64,000 nt of DNA, from NCBI RefSeq assembly GCF_000018065.1, contig NC_009840.1, positions 434,001 through 498,000 of the forward strand, read 5' to 3'. Within the stretch, counting starts at the first letter, position 1; every line of letters starts with the position of its first letter. Origin of the DNA: Prochlorococcus marinus str. MIT 9215 (GTDB lineage Bacteria > Cyanobacteriota > Cyanobacteriia > PCC-6307 > Cyanobiaceae). The position numbers and the translations under genes are program-made. The notes beneath the pieces are model-generated. The model did no database searches and had not been told where the DNA came from. It saw only the letters and a program-made list of their open reading frames with translations. Positions 17,897 through 26,788 of the stretch are shown here, piece after piece.

Positions 17897-20503
17897 TTGG
17901 ATCACACACTTGTTATTGTTGAAAGTCCCACCAAAGCAAAAACTATAAGAAAGTTTTTGCCTTCTAATTATGAAGTTCTCGCTTCAATGGGACACGTAAG
18001 AGATCTTCCTAAAGGAGCTGCTGAAATACCTGCTGCGGTTAAAAAGGAAAAATGGTCAAGGATAGGTGTTAATACAACAGAAGATTTTGAACCACTTTAT
18101 ATAGTTCCAAAAGATAAGAAAAAGGTTGTTAAAGAGTTGAAAGATGCATTGAAAGGTGCGACCAAGCTACTGCTGGCAACTGATGAAGATAGAGAGGGAG
18201 AGAGTATTAGCTGGCATCTCTTGCAAATACTTAAACCTAAAATACCAACTAAAAGAATGGTTTTTCATGAAATTACAAAAAAGGCAATTAATAAAGCTTT
18301 AGACCAAACAAGAGAAATTGATATGGAACTTGTTCAGGCTCAAGAAACAAGAAGAATCTTGGACCGGCTTTTTGGATATGAATTATCTCCTTTACTTTGG
18401 AAGAAGGTAGCCCCCCGATTATCTGCTGGTCGTGTTCAATCAGTTTCTGTAAGACTTCTTGTTAGGAGAGAGAAAGAAAGAAGATCCTTTAAAAAAGCTA
18501 GTTATTGGGGGATTAAAGCTTCCTTAGTAAAAGATAATGTTATTTTCGAAACTAAATTATTCAGTTTAAACGGTCAAAGAATTTCTAATGGATCAGATTT
18601 CGATGAACAGACCGGAAAATTAAAACAAGGAAATAAATCTTTAGTAATTGGAGAAGAAAAAGCAAATGATTTATTAAAGGCTTTTTCCTCAAAGGATTGG
18701 TTAGTCTCAAAAATCGAAAAAAAACCATCAACTCGTAAGCCAGTTCCTCCATTTACAACAAGCACATTACAACAAGAAGCAAACAGGAAGCTTCGTTTGT
18801 CTGCAAGAGAAACCATGAGATGTGCACAAGGGCTATATGAGAGAGGTTTCATAACATATATGAGAACTGATTCAGTTCATCTTTCCGAACAAGCTATAAG
18901 AGCTGCTAGAGAATGTGTCAGCTCTATGTATGGGAAAGAATATTTATCTAACGCACCAAGACAATTTAATTCATCTACAAGAAATGCTCAAGAAGCACAC
19001 GAAGCTATTAGGCCGGCAGGTGAGTTATTTAAAACACCAAAGGAAACTAATCTAACCGGTAGAGACTTATCTCTTTACGATTTGATTTGGAAAAGAACTG
19101 TAGCTAGTCAAATGGCAGAAGCTAGGTTAACAATGATTAATGCTGAAATTTGTGTGGGGGATGGATTATTTAAGTCGAGCGGAAAAAGTATTGATTTCGC
19201 AGGATTCTTCAGAGCTTATGTCGAGGGAAGTGATGACCCTAGTTCGTCCCTTGAACAACAAGAAATTATTCTCCCAAACTTAACAACTGGAACATGTCTT
19301 GAAGTTACTAATAAGGAATCTACTTTTCATGAAACTAAACCTCCTGCAAGATATACAGAGGCTGCATTAGTTAAAGTTCTTGAAAAAGAAGGGATTGGAA
19401 GACCTTCTACCTATGCAAGCATTATTGGGACAATAGTAGATAGAGGTTATGCGAATATATCTTCCAATACTTTAGCTCCAACATTTACAGCTTTTGCTGT
19501 TACTGCTCTATTAGAAGAACATTTTCCCGATCTGGTTGATACTACTTTTACTGCAAAAATGGAATCTTCATTAGATGAAATATCTTCAGGTAATCTTGAG
19601 TGGCTACCATACCTCGAAACTTTCTATAAAGGTAAAAATGGTTTGGAGGTAAAAGTTCAGAAAACAGAGGGTGATATTGATGGTAAAGCTTATAGACAAG
19701 TTGATTTCGAAGACCTTCCTTGCGTAGTCAGAATAGGCTCTAACGGACCTTGGTTAGAGGGTACAAAAATTGATGAATCTGGTAATGAAATTCAGGCTAA
19801 AGGTAATCTTCCAATGGATATTACTCCAGGAGATTTAGATATAAAGCAAGTTGATCAAATTTTAAGTGGCCCATCAGATCTTGGGACTGATCCAAAAACT
19901 GGGGAAAAAGTCTTTTTAAGATTTGGGCCTTATGGACCTTACGTACAATTGGGAAATAGTGATCAGGATAAAGCTAAACCAAGAAGAGCTTCATTACCAA
20001 AAGAGTTGAAAACTGATGATCTAACTTTACATGATGCTCTTATACTTTTAAGTTTGCCTAGATTGTTAGGAGTTCATCCTGAAGGGGGTGTTATTGAGGC
20101 TGATAGAGGAAGATTTGGACCTTATATTAAATGGATCAAAAATGAGAATGAATCTGAAAACAGATCATTAAAGAAAGGCGATGATGTTTTTAAAGTTGAT
20201 TTAAAACGAGCTTTAGAAATTCTTGCAATGCCAAAAATGGGTAGAGGTGGTCAAGAGGTACTTAAAGACTTTGGAAAACCGAAAGAATTTAAAGAAAAAA
20301 TTCAAATATTAAATGGAAGATATGGGGTCTATTTAAAATGTGGCAAAACCAATGTTTCGATTGATAGAGATACTGACTTAGAAAAATTTTCCATAGATGA
20401 TGCTCTATTTCTTTTAGAAGAAAAACTAAAAGATAAAAAAGGATCTATTTTAAAAAAAACAAAAATAAGTAATAAAAAAACTAAAAGTAAAAAGAAAAGT
20501 TAG
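17897..20503 (+). CDS. topA: DNA topoisomerase I
   Basis: An 868-residue type IA topoisomerase that relaxes negative supercoils. The TOPRIM domain opens with LVIVESPTKAKTI and has the acidic metal triad in ATDEDREGE (D96, D98, E100). The catalytic tyrosine is Y321 in FITYMRTDS. The C-terminal third holds glycine/proline-rich Topo_C repeats (RFGPYGPYVQLG, GRFGPYIKW, GRYGVYLKCG) instead of the Cys4 zinc ribbons of E. coli, then a lysine-rich tail. The start is TTG. It leads a tight same-strand run: lipoprotein, DUF2232, CobT-like, binding protein. Confidence 0.97.
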   Translation: MDHTLVIVESPTKAKTIRKFLPSNYEVLASMGHVRDLPKGAAEIPAAVKKEKWSRIGVNTTEDFEPLYIVPKDKKKVVKELKDALKGATKLLLATDEDREGESISWHLLQILKPKIPTKRMVFHEITKKAINKALDQTREIDMELVQAQETRRILDRLFGYELSPLLWKKVAPRLSAGRVQSVSVRLLVRREKERRSFKKASYWGIKASLVKDNVIFETKLFSLNGQRISNGSDFDEQTGKLKQGNKSLVIGEEKANDLLKAFSSKDWLVSKIEKKPSTRKPVPPFTTSTLQQEANRKLRLSARETMRCAQGLYERGFITYMRTDSVHLSEQAIRAARECVSSMYGKEYLSNAPRQFNSSTRNAQEAHEAIRPAGELFKTPKETNLTGRDLSLYDLIWKRTVASQMAEARLTMINAEICVGDGLFKSSGKSIDFAGFFRAYVEGSDDPSSSLEQQEIILPNLTTGTCLEVTNKESTFHETKPPARYTEAALVKVLEKEGIGRPSTYASIIGTIVDRGYANISSNTLAPTFTAFAVTALLEEHFPDLVDTTFTAKMESSLDEISSGNLEWLPYLETFYKGKNGLEVKVQKTEGDIDGKAYRQVDFEDLPCVVRIGSNGPWLEGTKIDESGNEIQAKGNLPMDITPGDLDIKQVDQILSGPSDLGTDPKTGEKVFLRFGPYGPYVQLGNSDQDKAKPRRASLPKELKTDDLTLHDALILLSLPRLLGVHPEGGVIEADRGRFGPYIKWIKNENESENRSLKKGDDVFKVDLKRALEILAMPKMGRGGQEVLKDFGKPKEFKEKIQILNGRYGVYLKCGKTNVSIDRDTDLEKFSIDDALFLLEEKLKDKKGSILKKTKISNKKTKSKKKS

Positions 20504-20512
20504 AAAAAAAAT

Positions 20513-20998
20513 ATGATTTTTAAAAAAAAAGAATTTTTTTTATTAATTTTTTTAATTTTATTGCAATCATGTTCTGGAGGGAGGATTGGCAATTTTCTTG
20601 AAAGTAGTTTTAATGATTTAGAAAAAATAAGTCAAGATGAAGATTTACATAATAATTTAGTAAATAAAAAAATTGTAGAAAAAGAAAACAAAGAAATTAA
20701 TGTAAAAAAAAATAAAAAAATGGAAAAAGTAGAAAAGTTAAGAAATGTTCTAGAAAATAAAAGGGATATAAATTCAGAAAAGATATCAAAAAAGACAAAT
20801 AATAAAATCAAGAATTTTTCAAAAAAAAGAAAAATTGAGCTTCAATCTTACAAAATAATATTCATCTTAAAAGATGTAGATCCAAAATATCTCACGGAAG
20901 AGTTAAGTTCCATATTAAGTAATTCTGAGGTAAATTTTGAGATAGAAAAGATTGAACGCATCTTGAATTCAAAAAATAAAAGTATGAATGAAAATTAA
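20513..20998 (+). CDS. Lysine-rich putative lipoprotein, unknown
   Basis: A 161-residue protein with a signal peptide (MIFKKKEFFLLIFLILLQSC) and a lipobox LQSC, cysteine 20, so it is probably a lipid-anchored envelope protein. The rest is dominated by lysine, asparagine and glutamate and looks flexible or coiled-coil, with a more ordered end (YKIIFILKDVDPKYLTEELS). It starts nine bases after topA and is followed by DUF2232 after 19 bases. No recognisable domain. Base composition is even more A/T-rich than neighbours, consistent with weak sequence constraint. Confidence 0.7.
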   Translation: MIFKKKEFFLLIFLILLQSCSGGRIGNFLESSFNDLEKISQDEDLHNNLVNKKIVEKENKEINVKKNKKMEKVEKLRNVLENKRDINSEKISKKTNNKIKNFSKKRKIELQSYKIIFILKDVDPKYLTEELSSILSNSEVNFEIEKIERILNSKNKSMNEN

Positions 20999-21017
20999 TT
21001 AAAATTTTAAACAAAAA

Positions 21018-21656
21018 ATGAAAATAACAACAAAAACTGAAGCATTAAATATTGTAGAGACCTCATATTTAGCATCTCTTTCGTCTTTATTATGGGTTGC
21101 ACTATATTATTTGCCAATTGGGGGAGCTTTATTAAGGTTGATTTTACCCCTCCCAATGATCATGTTGCACTTGAGAAGAGGGACTAAAATCGCTTTGGAA
21201 GGACTACTAATACAATTTCTACTTTTATTCATAATTATGGGTCCTGTTAGAGGAACTTTATTTTTATTTCCTTATGGGATCTTGGCTTTTTGGTTGGGTT
21301 GGTGTTGGTTTAATGAAAAAAGTTGGAAACTTAGTTTGAATGTAGGAGTTGTTATTGGAACCTTGGGCTTCTTTCTACGAGTCATAGCATTATCTACTTT
21401 GGTTGGAGATAATCTTTGGGTGTTAATTACTAGAGCGAGTTATGGTCTAATAGAAAAGTTAATTGGATTATTTAATTTACCTCTATCTCCCTCAATTTTG
21501 AGTATCCAACTAGGTGCAATTTTTTTAATAATTTTTCAAGAAATAGTTTATGTTTTAACTTTGCATGTAGTTGCCTATTCTCTGTTTCCTAGGTTTAAAT
21601 TAATTATCCCAGATCCTCCAAGATTATTAAATAACTTTGTTGATTTAAATAATTGA
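21018..21656 (+). CDS. DUF2232 family membrane protein
   Basis: A 212-residue polytopic protein with about five to six hydrophobic spans. The opening (IVETSYLASLSSLLWVALYY) and LPLPMIMLHLRRGTKIALEG are typical of cyanobacterial DUF2232 proteins. DUF2232 is loosely related to small transmembrane components of vitamin (ECF-type) transporters, so a transport or envelope role is possible but unproven. It lies four bases upstream of the CobT-like gene, which makes a corrinoid-related role worth noting as inference only. Confidence 0.8.
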   Translation: MKITTKTEALNIVETSYLASLSSLLWVALYYLPIGGALLRLILPLPMIMLHLRRGTKIALEGLLIQFLLLFIIMGPVRGTLFLFPYGILAFWLGWCWFNEKSWKLSLNVGVVIGTLGFFLRVIALSTLVGDNLWVLITRASYGLIEKLIGLFNLPLSPSILSIQLGAIFLIIFQEIVYVLTLHVVAYSLFPRFKLIIPDPPRLLNNFVDLNN

Positions 21657-21660
21657 AAAA

Positions 21661-22824
21661 GTGAGAATGTATAGCAAAGAATTAGGGATAAATTTTTTTG
21701 GGAATGAATCCAATAAAAAAAATCAACTTAATAAGATAGAAATACTGAAAAAGAATATAAATAATTTCAAAATATTTCTTGTGATTGCAGGTACTAATAC
21801 ATCTCAAATTTCAGGAATTTCTGCTGCAGGTATTAATGCAAAATCAAGGAGAAAAACTGCGCTCGCAGATGCCGAATTTTTGCTTAAGGGTGCTTCAAAA
21901 GATCATAAATATAAATTGCCTCTCCTCAACGCCGGAGTTACTCCAGCCCTAATAAGTCATGTTTGTGCAAAGCTTATAAATATTCATCCAGTTATTGTTC
22001 CTCTGGGATTAGGGGTAAAGCCTTATTTTAATCATTTGGTTGTAGAAGATAGAGATTTGGGGCCATCAAATTGTCTTACTACAGGTAAATCTATGTCCAA
22101 GAAGAGAGTTATAAATCTATATGAAAAAGGTCTTGCGATAGGAAAATCCTCAAAACAACCCATCTTAATTTCCGAATCTGTACCAGGGGGCACTACAACT
22201 GCTCAGGCAGTAATGGAAGCTTTTGGTTTGCGGGTGGCTAATTTAGTAGGTAGTAGTTTATTTAAAGCTCCACGAGAACTAAGAAAAAAAGTAGTTCAAA
22301 AAGGACTTTTAAATGCAAATCTCAAGACTGATTTTGACTCTTTTGATGTTGTCGCAGCAGTAGGTGATCCTTTCCAAGCTTTCTCAATGGGTCTATTAAT
22401 TGGTGCTAGATTAGCAAAACAATCTGTCATATTGTCTGGTGGAAGTCAGATGTTAGCAATCATTTTGCTTGTATTAGAATTCTTAGATTTAAAAAATGAA
22501 GATGACTTTATTGAAGATGTTTTTATTGCGACAACTGGATGGCTTGTTAAAGATAATTCTCTAAGTGATTTATTAGATATTATTAATGAAAAATATGATG
22601 TCAAATTATTAGGTTTAGCAAGTCCTTTAAATTTTAAATTTTCAAAATATAAAGAATTGAAAGATTATGAATTAGGCCATGTAAAAGAAGGTGTAGGTGC
22701 TGGTGGAATATCATTACTAGCTTTCTTAGATGGATTTAAAAATGAAGAAATAGTTTCATTGTGTCAACAAAATCTGGAAATGATGAAGGTACTAGGTCAA
22801 ATTTCTTTAGAGAAGGATTGCTGA
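21661..22824 (+). CDS. cobT: CobT-family nicotinate-nucleotide phosphoribosyltransferase (TIGR00303 type)
   Basis: A 387-residue protein of the divergent CobT branch common in cyanobacteria and archaea. Family segments include IAGTNTSQISGISAAGI, PLLNAGVTPALISHV, VPGGTTTAQAVMEAFG and GVGAGGISLLA. Classical CobT activates 5,6-dimethylbenzimidazole as the lower ligand of B12. Marine picocyanobacteria make pseudocobalamin with adenine, so this enzyme may act on another base or have another role. The start may be GTG (21661) or the ATG two codons later. Sits between DUF2232 (4-base gap) and the binding-protein gene (no gap). Confidence 0.85.
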   Translation: MRMYSKELGINFFGNESNKKNQLNKIEILKKNINNFKIFLVIAGTNTSQISGISAAGINAKSRRKTALADAEFLLKGASKDHKYKLPLLNAGVTPALISHVCAKLINIHPVIVPLGLGVKPYFNHLVVEDRDLGPSNCLTTGKSMSKKRVINLYEKGLAIGKSSKQPILISESVPGGTTTAQAVMEAFGLRVANLVGSSLFKAPRELRKKVVQKGLLNANLKTDFDSFDVVAAVGDPFQAFSMGLLIGARLAKQSVILSGGSQMLAIILLVLEFLDLKNEDDFIEDVFIATTGWLVKDNSLSDLLDIINEKYDVKLLGLASPLNFKFSKYKELKDYELGHVKEGVGAGGISLLAFLDGFKNEEIVSLCQQNLEMMKVLGQISLEKDC

Positions 22825-23823
22825 ATGTTTTCAAAATTTTCAACTAGAAGAGAATTTTTAAATTGTGGTAAGCTTTCGCTATTATTTCTTTTAAACTCTT
22901 GCAGTAATCTTCCTTATAAAGTAAAAATTGCACTTCAAAAATCTTTTTATCCAGAATCTTTTAAAGATATGATTCCAAAAGATTGGAAGCAGGAAGAAAT
23001 TAATTTTGAAAGTATCAAGCTACAAAAAAATAGAAACATAATTTTCAATTCTGATTTTACTTTAATAAATGATGGATGGATTACTAGTATAGATTTTGCA
23101 GAATTTGAAAAAATAAATCAATATCCATTGAACGAAAATTTGGATAAGAGATCGATAGATTTTTTGGGAAGTTTTAATCAAAATCAGAGAATTAAATTAT
23201 TTCCTATCGGCGTAGTACCTTATACAATTATCATTAAAAATAACAAAGAATTAATAAATTCAGCTAGAACTTCTTGGGATTTTCTACTTTCTAAAAAATT
23301 AACTGGAAAAATTATTTTTCCACAAAGTCCAAGAATACTATTGTCAATTTCTCAAAAAATTAATTCATCTCATTCTTTAAAAAAACTCAAAAGTCAAGCA
23401 ATGTTATTTGATGATAAAAATATGCTCAATTGGTTAATTAATTCTGATGCTTGTGTCGCAATAGTTCCTTATAGTCTGTGCTCAAAATATTTAAAAATAG
23501 ATCCAAGGCTTTCTTTAGTTTTTCCAAGCCAAGGAGTTCCTTTGATGTGGCATTTTCTACTTAGTCGATCAAATCTAAATAATGCAAAATTAATTAAATG
23601 GATTAAATCTTTAGAAAATAAATCTATAGTAGATAAATTAGTACGCCAGGGATGGTATCTACCATTCAATAATGATTATTTACAAAGTAAATATAAATCT
23701 GAGATGTTCCCCATCTCGGGCCCTTCTGAGAAATGTTGGAAAAATAGTTGGTCTTTCCCTGTCTTAACAAATGAACAAAAAATTAATCTTAAAAATTACT
23801 GGAATGAGTCTTTAACTCCATAA
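22825..23823 (+). CDS. Periplasmic solute-binding lipoprotein (PotD-like), Tat-type signal
   Basis: A 332-residue protein. The N-terminus has a twin-arginine-like STRREFLNCGKLSLLFLLN followed by a lipobox ending at SC, so it may be a Tat-exported lipoprotein. The body resembles type 2 periplasmic binding proteins of the spermidine/putrescine (PotD) kind: LFPIGVVPYTIIIKN, TSWDFLLSKKLTGKIIFP, and a late GWYLPFN. No ATPase or permease gene is adjacent. It starts directly after the CobT-like stop and its 3' end overlaps the convergent reductase gene by 12 bases. The ligand is unknown. Confidence 0.72.
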   Translation: MFSKFSTRREFLNCGKLSLLFLLNSCSNLPYKVKIALQKSFYPESFKDMIPKDWKQEEINFESIKLQKNRNIIFNSDFTLINDGWITSIDFAEFEKINQYPLNENLDKRSIDFLGSFNQNQRIKLFPIGVVPYTIIIKNNKELINSARTSWDFLLSKKLTGKIIFPQSPRILLSISQKINSSHSLKKLKSQAMLFDDKNMLNWLINSDACVAIVPYSLCSKYLKIDPRLSLVFPSQGVPLMWHFLLSRSNLNNAKLIKWIKSLENKSIVDKLVRQGWYLPFNNDYLQSKYKSEMFPISGPSEKCWKNSWSFPVLTNEQKINLKNYWNESLTP

Positions 23824-24954
23824 TCTTTTTGTGGGAGTTGCAATTAATAAGTTATGGGTTTGTTTTAATAAATTTGGTATATCTAATTTACTAGGACATT
23901 TAGAAACACATACATTGCATTCTTGACAAAATGAGGCATTTTTTTCTTCCCACCAGTGGCCAGCTTTTCCTATTAAATTGTATCTTTCTTTTGAAAATTC
24001 TAATTGGCCATAACCAATAGATATATTTCTTAAACGAAGTATTTCTGGAATTGGTATTTCATTTGGGCATGGAAGACAAGATCTGCATTGTTCACACTTG
24101 GTTGAGTTTAATCTTTCATTAGCAACTTCCTCAATTTTATTTAGGGCGCTTTTTTCAAGTTTTGAAAGCTTATCGAAGGAGTTTCTAAGTTTATGCGCAA
24201 ATTCAAAATCTTTTTTGTTTGTTGCACCCAAGGACAAAGTTGTAATGCCTTTTGCCAAAAGAAATCTATACGCTAATTCTAATGGATGAAAAGGTTCAGA
24301 GGCCTCTAACAAAACATCACTTGGAGAATATAATCTACCGCCTTTATCAGCAGGTGATATTGCTAATACTCCCATACCTTTTTTTATAGCTTCCTCTGCC
24401 AAAGTAATTTTAGATTGATCTAAATAATGTAAATGTAAACTACAAAAACTAAAAACTTCACAGTTAATTGCTTCTTTAATTAGTGAATAATTTCCGTGTG
24501 AACTAAAACCAACTTGATCAATCAGTTCTTTCTCAAGTATCCATGATATGAATTTTTTACCTTCTCCAGCTAGAACCCAATCTAAATGTTGTTTTAAGTT
24601 GAGTCCATGAATTGCGAGATTATTAATTTTCTCGCGTTTTAAATTTTTAAGAGAATTCTTAAAATTGTTTTTTAAAAATTTAAAATCACCCTTTGGTAAA
24701 ACTTTGGAAGTGATCACCCAATTTTTCTCATTTATATTCTCTTCTATTTCTAGTTTCTTTATTGAATTTCCAATAAGTGATTCGGCATCACCATAAGAAG
24801 GTGCTGTTTCTATGTGATTAATTCCTGCATAATAGGCATTTTTTATTATGCTATACATTTTTTCGAGACTTTCAGTTGCTCTCATTGTCCCTAAAGTAAA
24901 TAAGCTCACTTTTGCCCCTCTACCAAATGATCTTTTTTGTGAATTAATAATCAT
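23812..24954 (-). CDS. Aldo/keto reductase with C-terminal ferredoxin-like domain
   Basis: A 380-residue protein. The front 270 residues form an aldo/keto reductase barrel with HIETAPSYGDAESLIG (catalytic tyrosine), TSKVLP (lysine) and NLAIHGLNL (histidine); the usual DTA aspartate appears as ETA. The C-terminus has two four-cysteine sets, CEQCRSCLPCP and CQECNVCVSKCP, expected to carry two [4Fe-4S] clusters. Substrate unknown; the combination suggests electron transfer to or from an iron-sulfur partner such as ferredoxin. Confidence 0.88.
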   Translation of the reverse strand: MIINSQKRSFGRGAKVSLFTLGTMRATESLEKMYSIIKNAYYAGINHIETAPSYGDAESLIGNSIKKLEIEENINEKNWVITSKVLPKGDFKFLKNNFKNSLKNLKREKINNLAIHGLNLKQHLDWVLAGEGKKFISWILEKELIDQVGFSSHGNYSLIKEAINCEVFSFCSLHLHYLDQSKITLAEEAIKKGMGVLAISPADKGGRLYSPSDVLLEASEPFHPLELAYRFLLAKGITTLSLGATNKKDFEFAHKLRNSFDKLSKLEKSALNKIEEVANERLNSTKCEQCRSCLPCPNEIPIPEILRLRNISIGYGQLEFSKERYNLIGKAGHWWEEKNASFCQECNVCVSKCPSKLDIPNLLKQTHNLLIATPTKRLWS

Positions 24955-25066
24955 TTAAATATAATCAATTTCTTTTTATTTACTCTTTTATTTATTTATA
25001 GTTGAAAATGATTTAAAGTAAATTAAAGTAATTACAAAATTTTGCAAAAATATTTTTCTTAAATCT

Positions 25067-25720
25067 ATGTTTACAGGAATAATTCAATCAATTGGAAAAC
25101 TAAAACAAGAAAAAAATATTTTAGAAATTGAAATTCTTGATAATTTTTTTGATATGTCAATCGGTGACAGCATAGCTGTTGATGGAATTTGTTTGACAGT
25201 TAAAGAGATTTTTCAAAATAAATTTACCGTTGATGTAAGTGAGGAAACATTAAAAAAAACAACTTTAGGAGTAAAGTCGAACTTGAATCAGATTGTTAAT
25301 TTGGAGCCTGCTCTTAGGGTGTCTGACCGTCTAGGAGGGCATATAGTCAGTGGACATGTTGATGGCCTTGGAATAGTTGAGAATATAGAAAAATTAGAGA
25401 AATCTTGGCTCTTATCCATAAAGTGGAAAAATAATAATTTTTCAAAATACGTAGTTAATAAAGGTAGTATTTGTGTAAATGGTATTAGTCTTACAATTGC
25501 AAAATATGAGCAAGAAGGAGAAATATTTACTATTGCGATAATTCCTCATACTTGGCACAACACAAATCTGAATAAATTGAATATAGGTGAAAGCGTAAAC
25601 CTTGAGGCAGATGCACTAATTAAATATGTAGAGAAATTACTTTCGTTTAATAAAAATAGTAATCAAGATTTATCTTCAAATAATATTTCTTCGGAGTGGC
25701 TTAAAGAAAACGGTTGGTAA
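25067..25720 (+). CDS. ribE: Riboflavin synthase, alpha subunit
   Basis: A 217-residue enzyme made of two tandem lumazine-binding beta-barrels, starting MFTGIIQSIGKL, with GDSIAVDGICLTV and the repeat match GSICVNGISLTI, and HIVSGHVDGLG between. It converts two 6,7-dimethyl-8-ribityllumazine molecules to riboflavin. Its product supplies FAD to Mqo and the photolyase here, and its substrate lumazine is the antenna of some FeS-BCP photolyases. It converges with the cyAbrB gene across 10 bases. Confidence 0.96.
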   Translation: MFTGIIQSIGKLKQEKNILEIEILDNFFDMSIGDSIAVDGICLTVKEIFQNKFTVDVSEETLKKTTLGVKSNLNQIVNLEPALRVSDRLGGHIVSGHVDGLGIVENIEKLEKSWLLSIKWKNNNFSKYVVNKGSICVNGISLTIAKYEQEGEIFTIAIIPHTWHNTNLNKLNIGESVNLEADALIKYVEKLLSFNKNSNQDLSSNNISSEWLKENGW

Positions 25721-25730
25721 AAAATATTTT

Positions 25731-26084
25731 TTAATTTAATGGAATCAGATAAATTGTTTTTGACTCTTTTTTTAGATCGATTTTAAATTCCTGACCAGGC
25801 TCTAGACCTAATTTTTTGGTGTAGGCATGACCAATTAATAGATTCCCATTGCCATGAACTTTGGTTTTGAATTCTGTCTGTCTGCCTCTTGAAGCTCTAT
25901 TTCCATTTTTCCCCTGACGACCATTTCCAATTTTGTAACCCTTAGCTTCGATAAGCGCTCTATAAAAACTTTTTCTTAAGATTCTTCCACTAGGACCTAC
26001 GTACCCACAACCTTTTGCTATTTCATCTTCAGATTTTTTACTTAATAATTTTGATTTTTCAAGAAGTTCTTTACCTTCTAGCAT
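25731..26084 (-). CDS. cyAbrB-type transcriptional regulator
   Basis: A 117-residue protein of the cyanobacterial AbrB family, in which the AbrB-like DNA-binding domain is at the C-terminus (about 60-117: TEFKTKVHGNGNLLIGHAYTK and beyond). The N-terminus begins MLEGKELLEKSKLLSKKSED and continues with CGYVGPSGR, as is usual. In model cyanobacteria cyAbrB proteins tune carbon/nitrogen balance genes. Lies downstream of ctaE-opposed region on the same strand as ctaCDE but in front of them, with a 95-base gap to ctaE's end. Confidence 0.9.
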   Translation of the reverse strand: MLEGKELLEKSKLLSKKSEDEIAKGCGYVGPSGRILRKSFYRALIEAKGYKIGNGRQGKNGNRASRGRQTEFKTKVHGNGNLLIGHAYTKKLGLEPGQEFKIDLKKESKTIYLIPLN

Positions 26085-26179
26085 TATCTGACAAATTTCT
26101 AATTATATATTCTTACCAAAAAGGAGAACTGTGGCAATATAAATTAATAAAATATATTTAATTTTTTTAATTTAGTTCT

Positions 26180-26782
26180 TTATAAAAGATACAAAATAAT
26201 AAATAAAATAACCCATATTCCATCTACAAAATGCCAGTACAACTCAACAGCTTCTAATGGAAATATATTTTGACTATTTAATCTTCCGCCATTGATTCTC
26301 GATTGCCAAGCAATAATTAATATCATTAAAGTGCCTAAAGTGACATGTAATCCATGAAAACCAGTAAGAGCATAAAAAGTACTTGCAAATAAATTATCGG
26401 TTAATCCAAAAGGTAAATTAAAATATTCAAATAATTGACATATTAAAAATATAATTCCAAGAAAAGCAGTAAAAAACAACCATTTTTGTGAATCAGAGTT
26501 TTTATCTTTTAAAAGTGCTTTACCTGCTTTATGGAAAGTTGCACTACTAACAAGTAATAAAATTGTATTGAGTGTAGGTATTGGTAGTTCTAATTCATAA
26601 ATAGCACCATCGGGTAATGGATTTACTGCTTTATAAGTTAAATAAGCAGCAAAGAATCCAGCAAAAGTCATTCCGTCAGCAATTAGGAAAGTTATAAGTC
26701 CAAACATTCTGAAGTCTTCATGTGTTTCATTAATTTCAGAATTATTTTTTTGAATTTCTTTTGAGCTATCTAGAGTTGTCAT
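26180..26782 (-). CDS. ctaE: Cytochrome c oxidase subunit III
   Basis: A 200-residue membrane subunit with five predicted spans, including FRMFGLITFLIADGMTFAGFF, ALTGFHGLHVTLGTLMI and the final AVELYWHFVDGIWVILFI. It stabilises the aa3-type oxidase core. It follows ctaD by six bases on the minus strand and ends the ctaC-ctaD-ctaE operon. Confidence 0.96.
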   Translation of the reverse strand: MTTLDSSKEIQKNNSEINETHEDFRMFGLITFLIADGMTFAGFFAAYLTYKAVNPLPDGAIYELELPIPTLNTILLLVSSATFHKAGKALLKDKNSDSQKWLFFTAFLGIIFLICQLFEYFNLPFGLTDNLFASTFYALTGFHGLHVTLGTLMILIIAWQSRINGGRLNSQNIFPLEAVELYWHFVDGIWVILFIILYLL

Positions 26783-26788
26783 ATGTTT

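Noticed and set aside
25719-25734. TAAAAAATATTTTTTA palindrome between ribE and the cyAbrB gene
   Set aside because: All A/T with no loop; expected by chance in this sequence and too weak for a terminator call.
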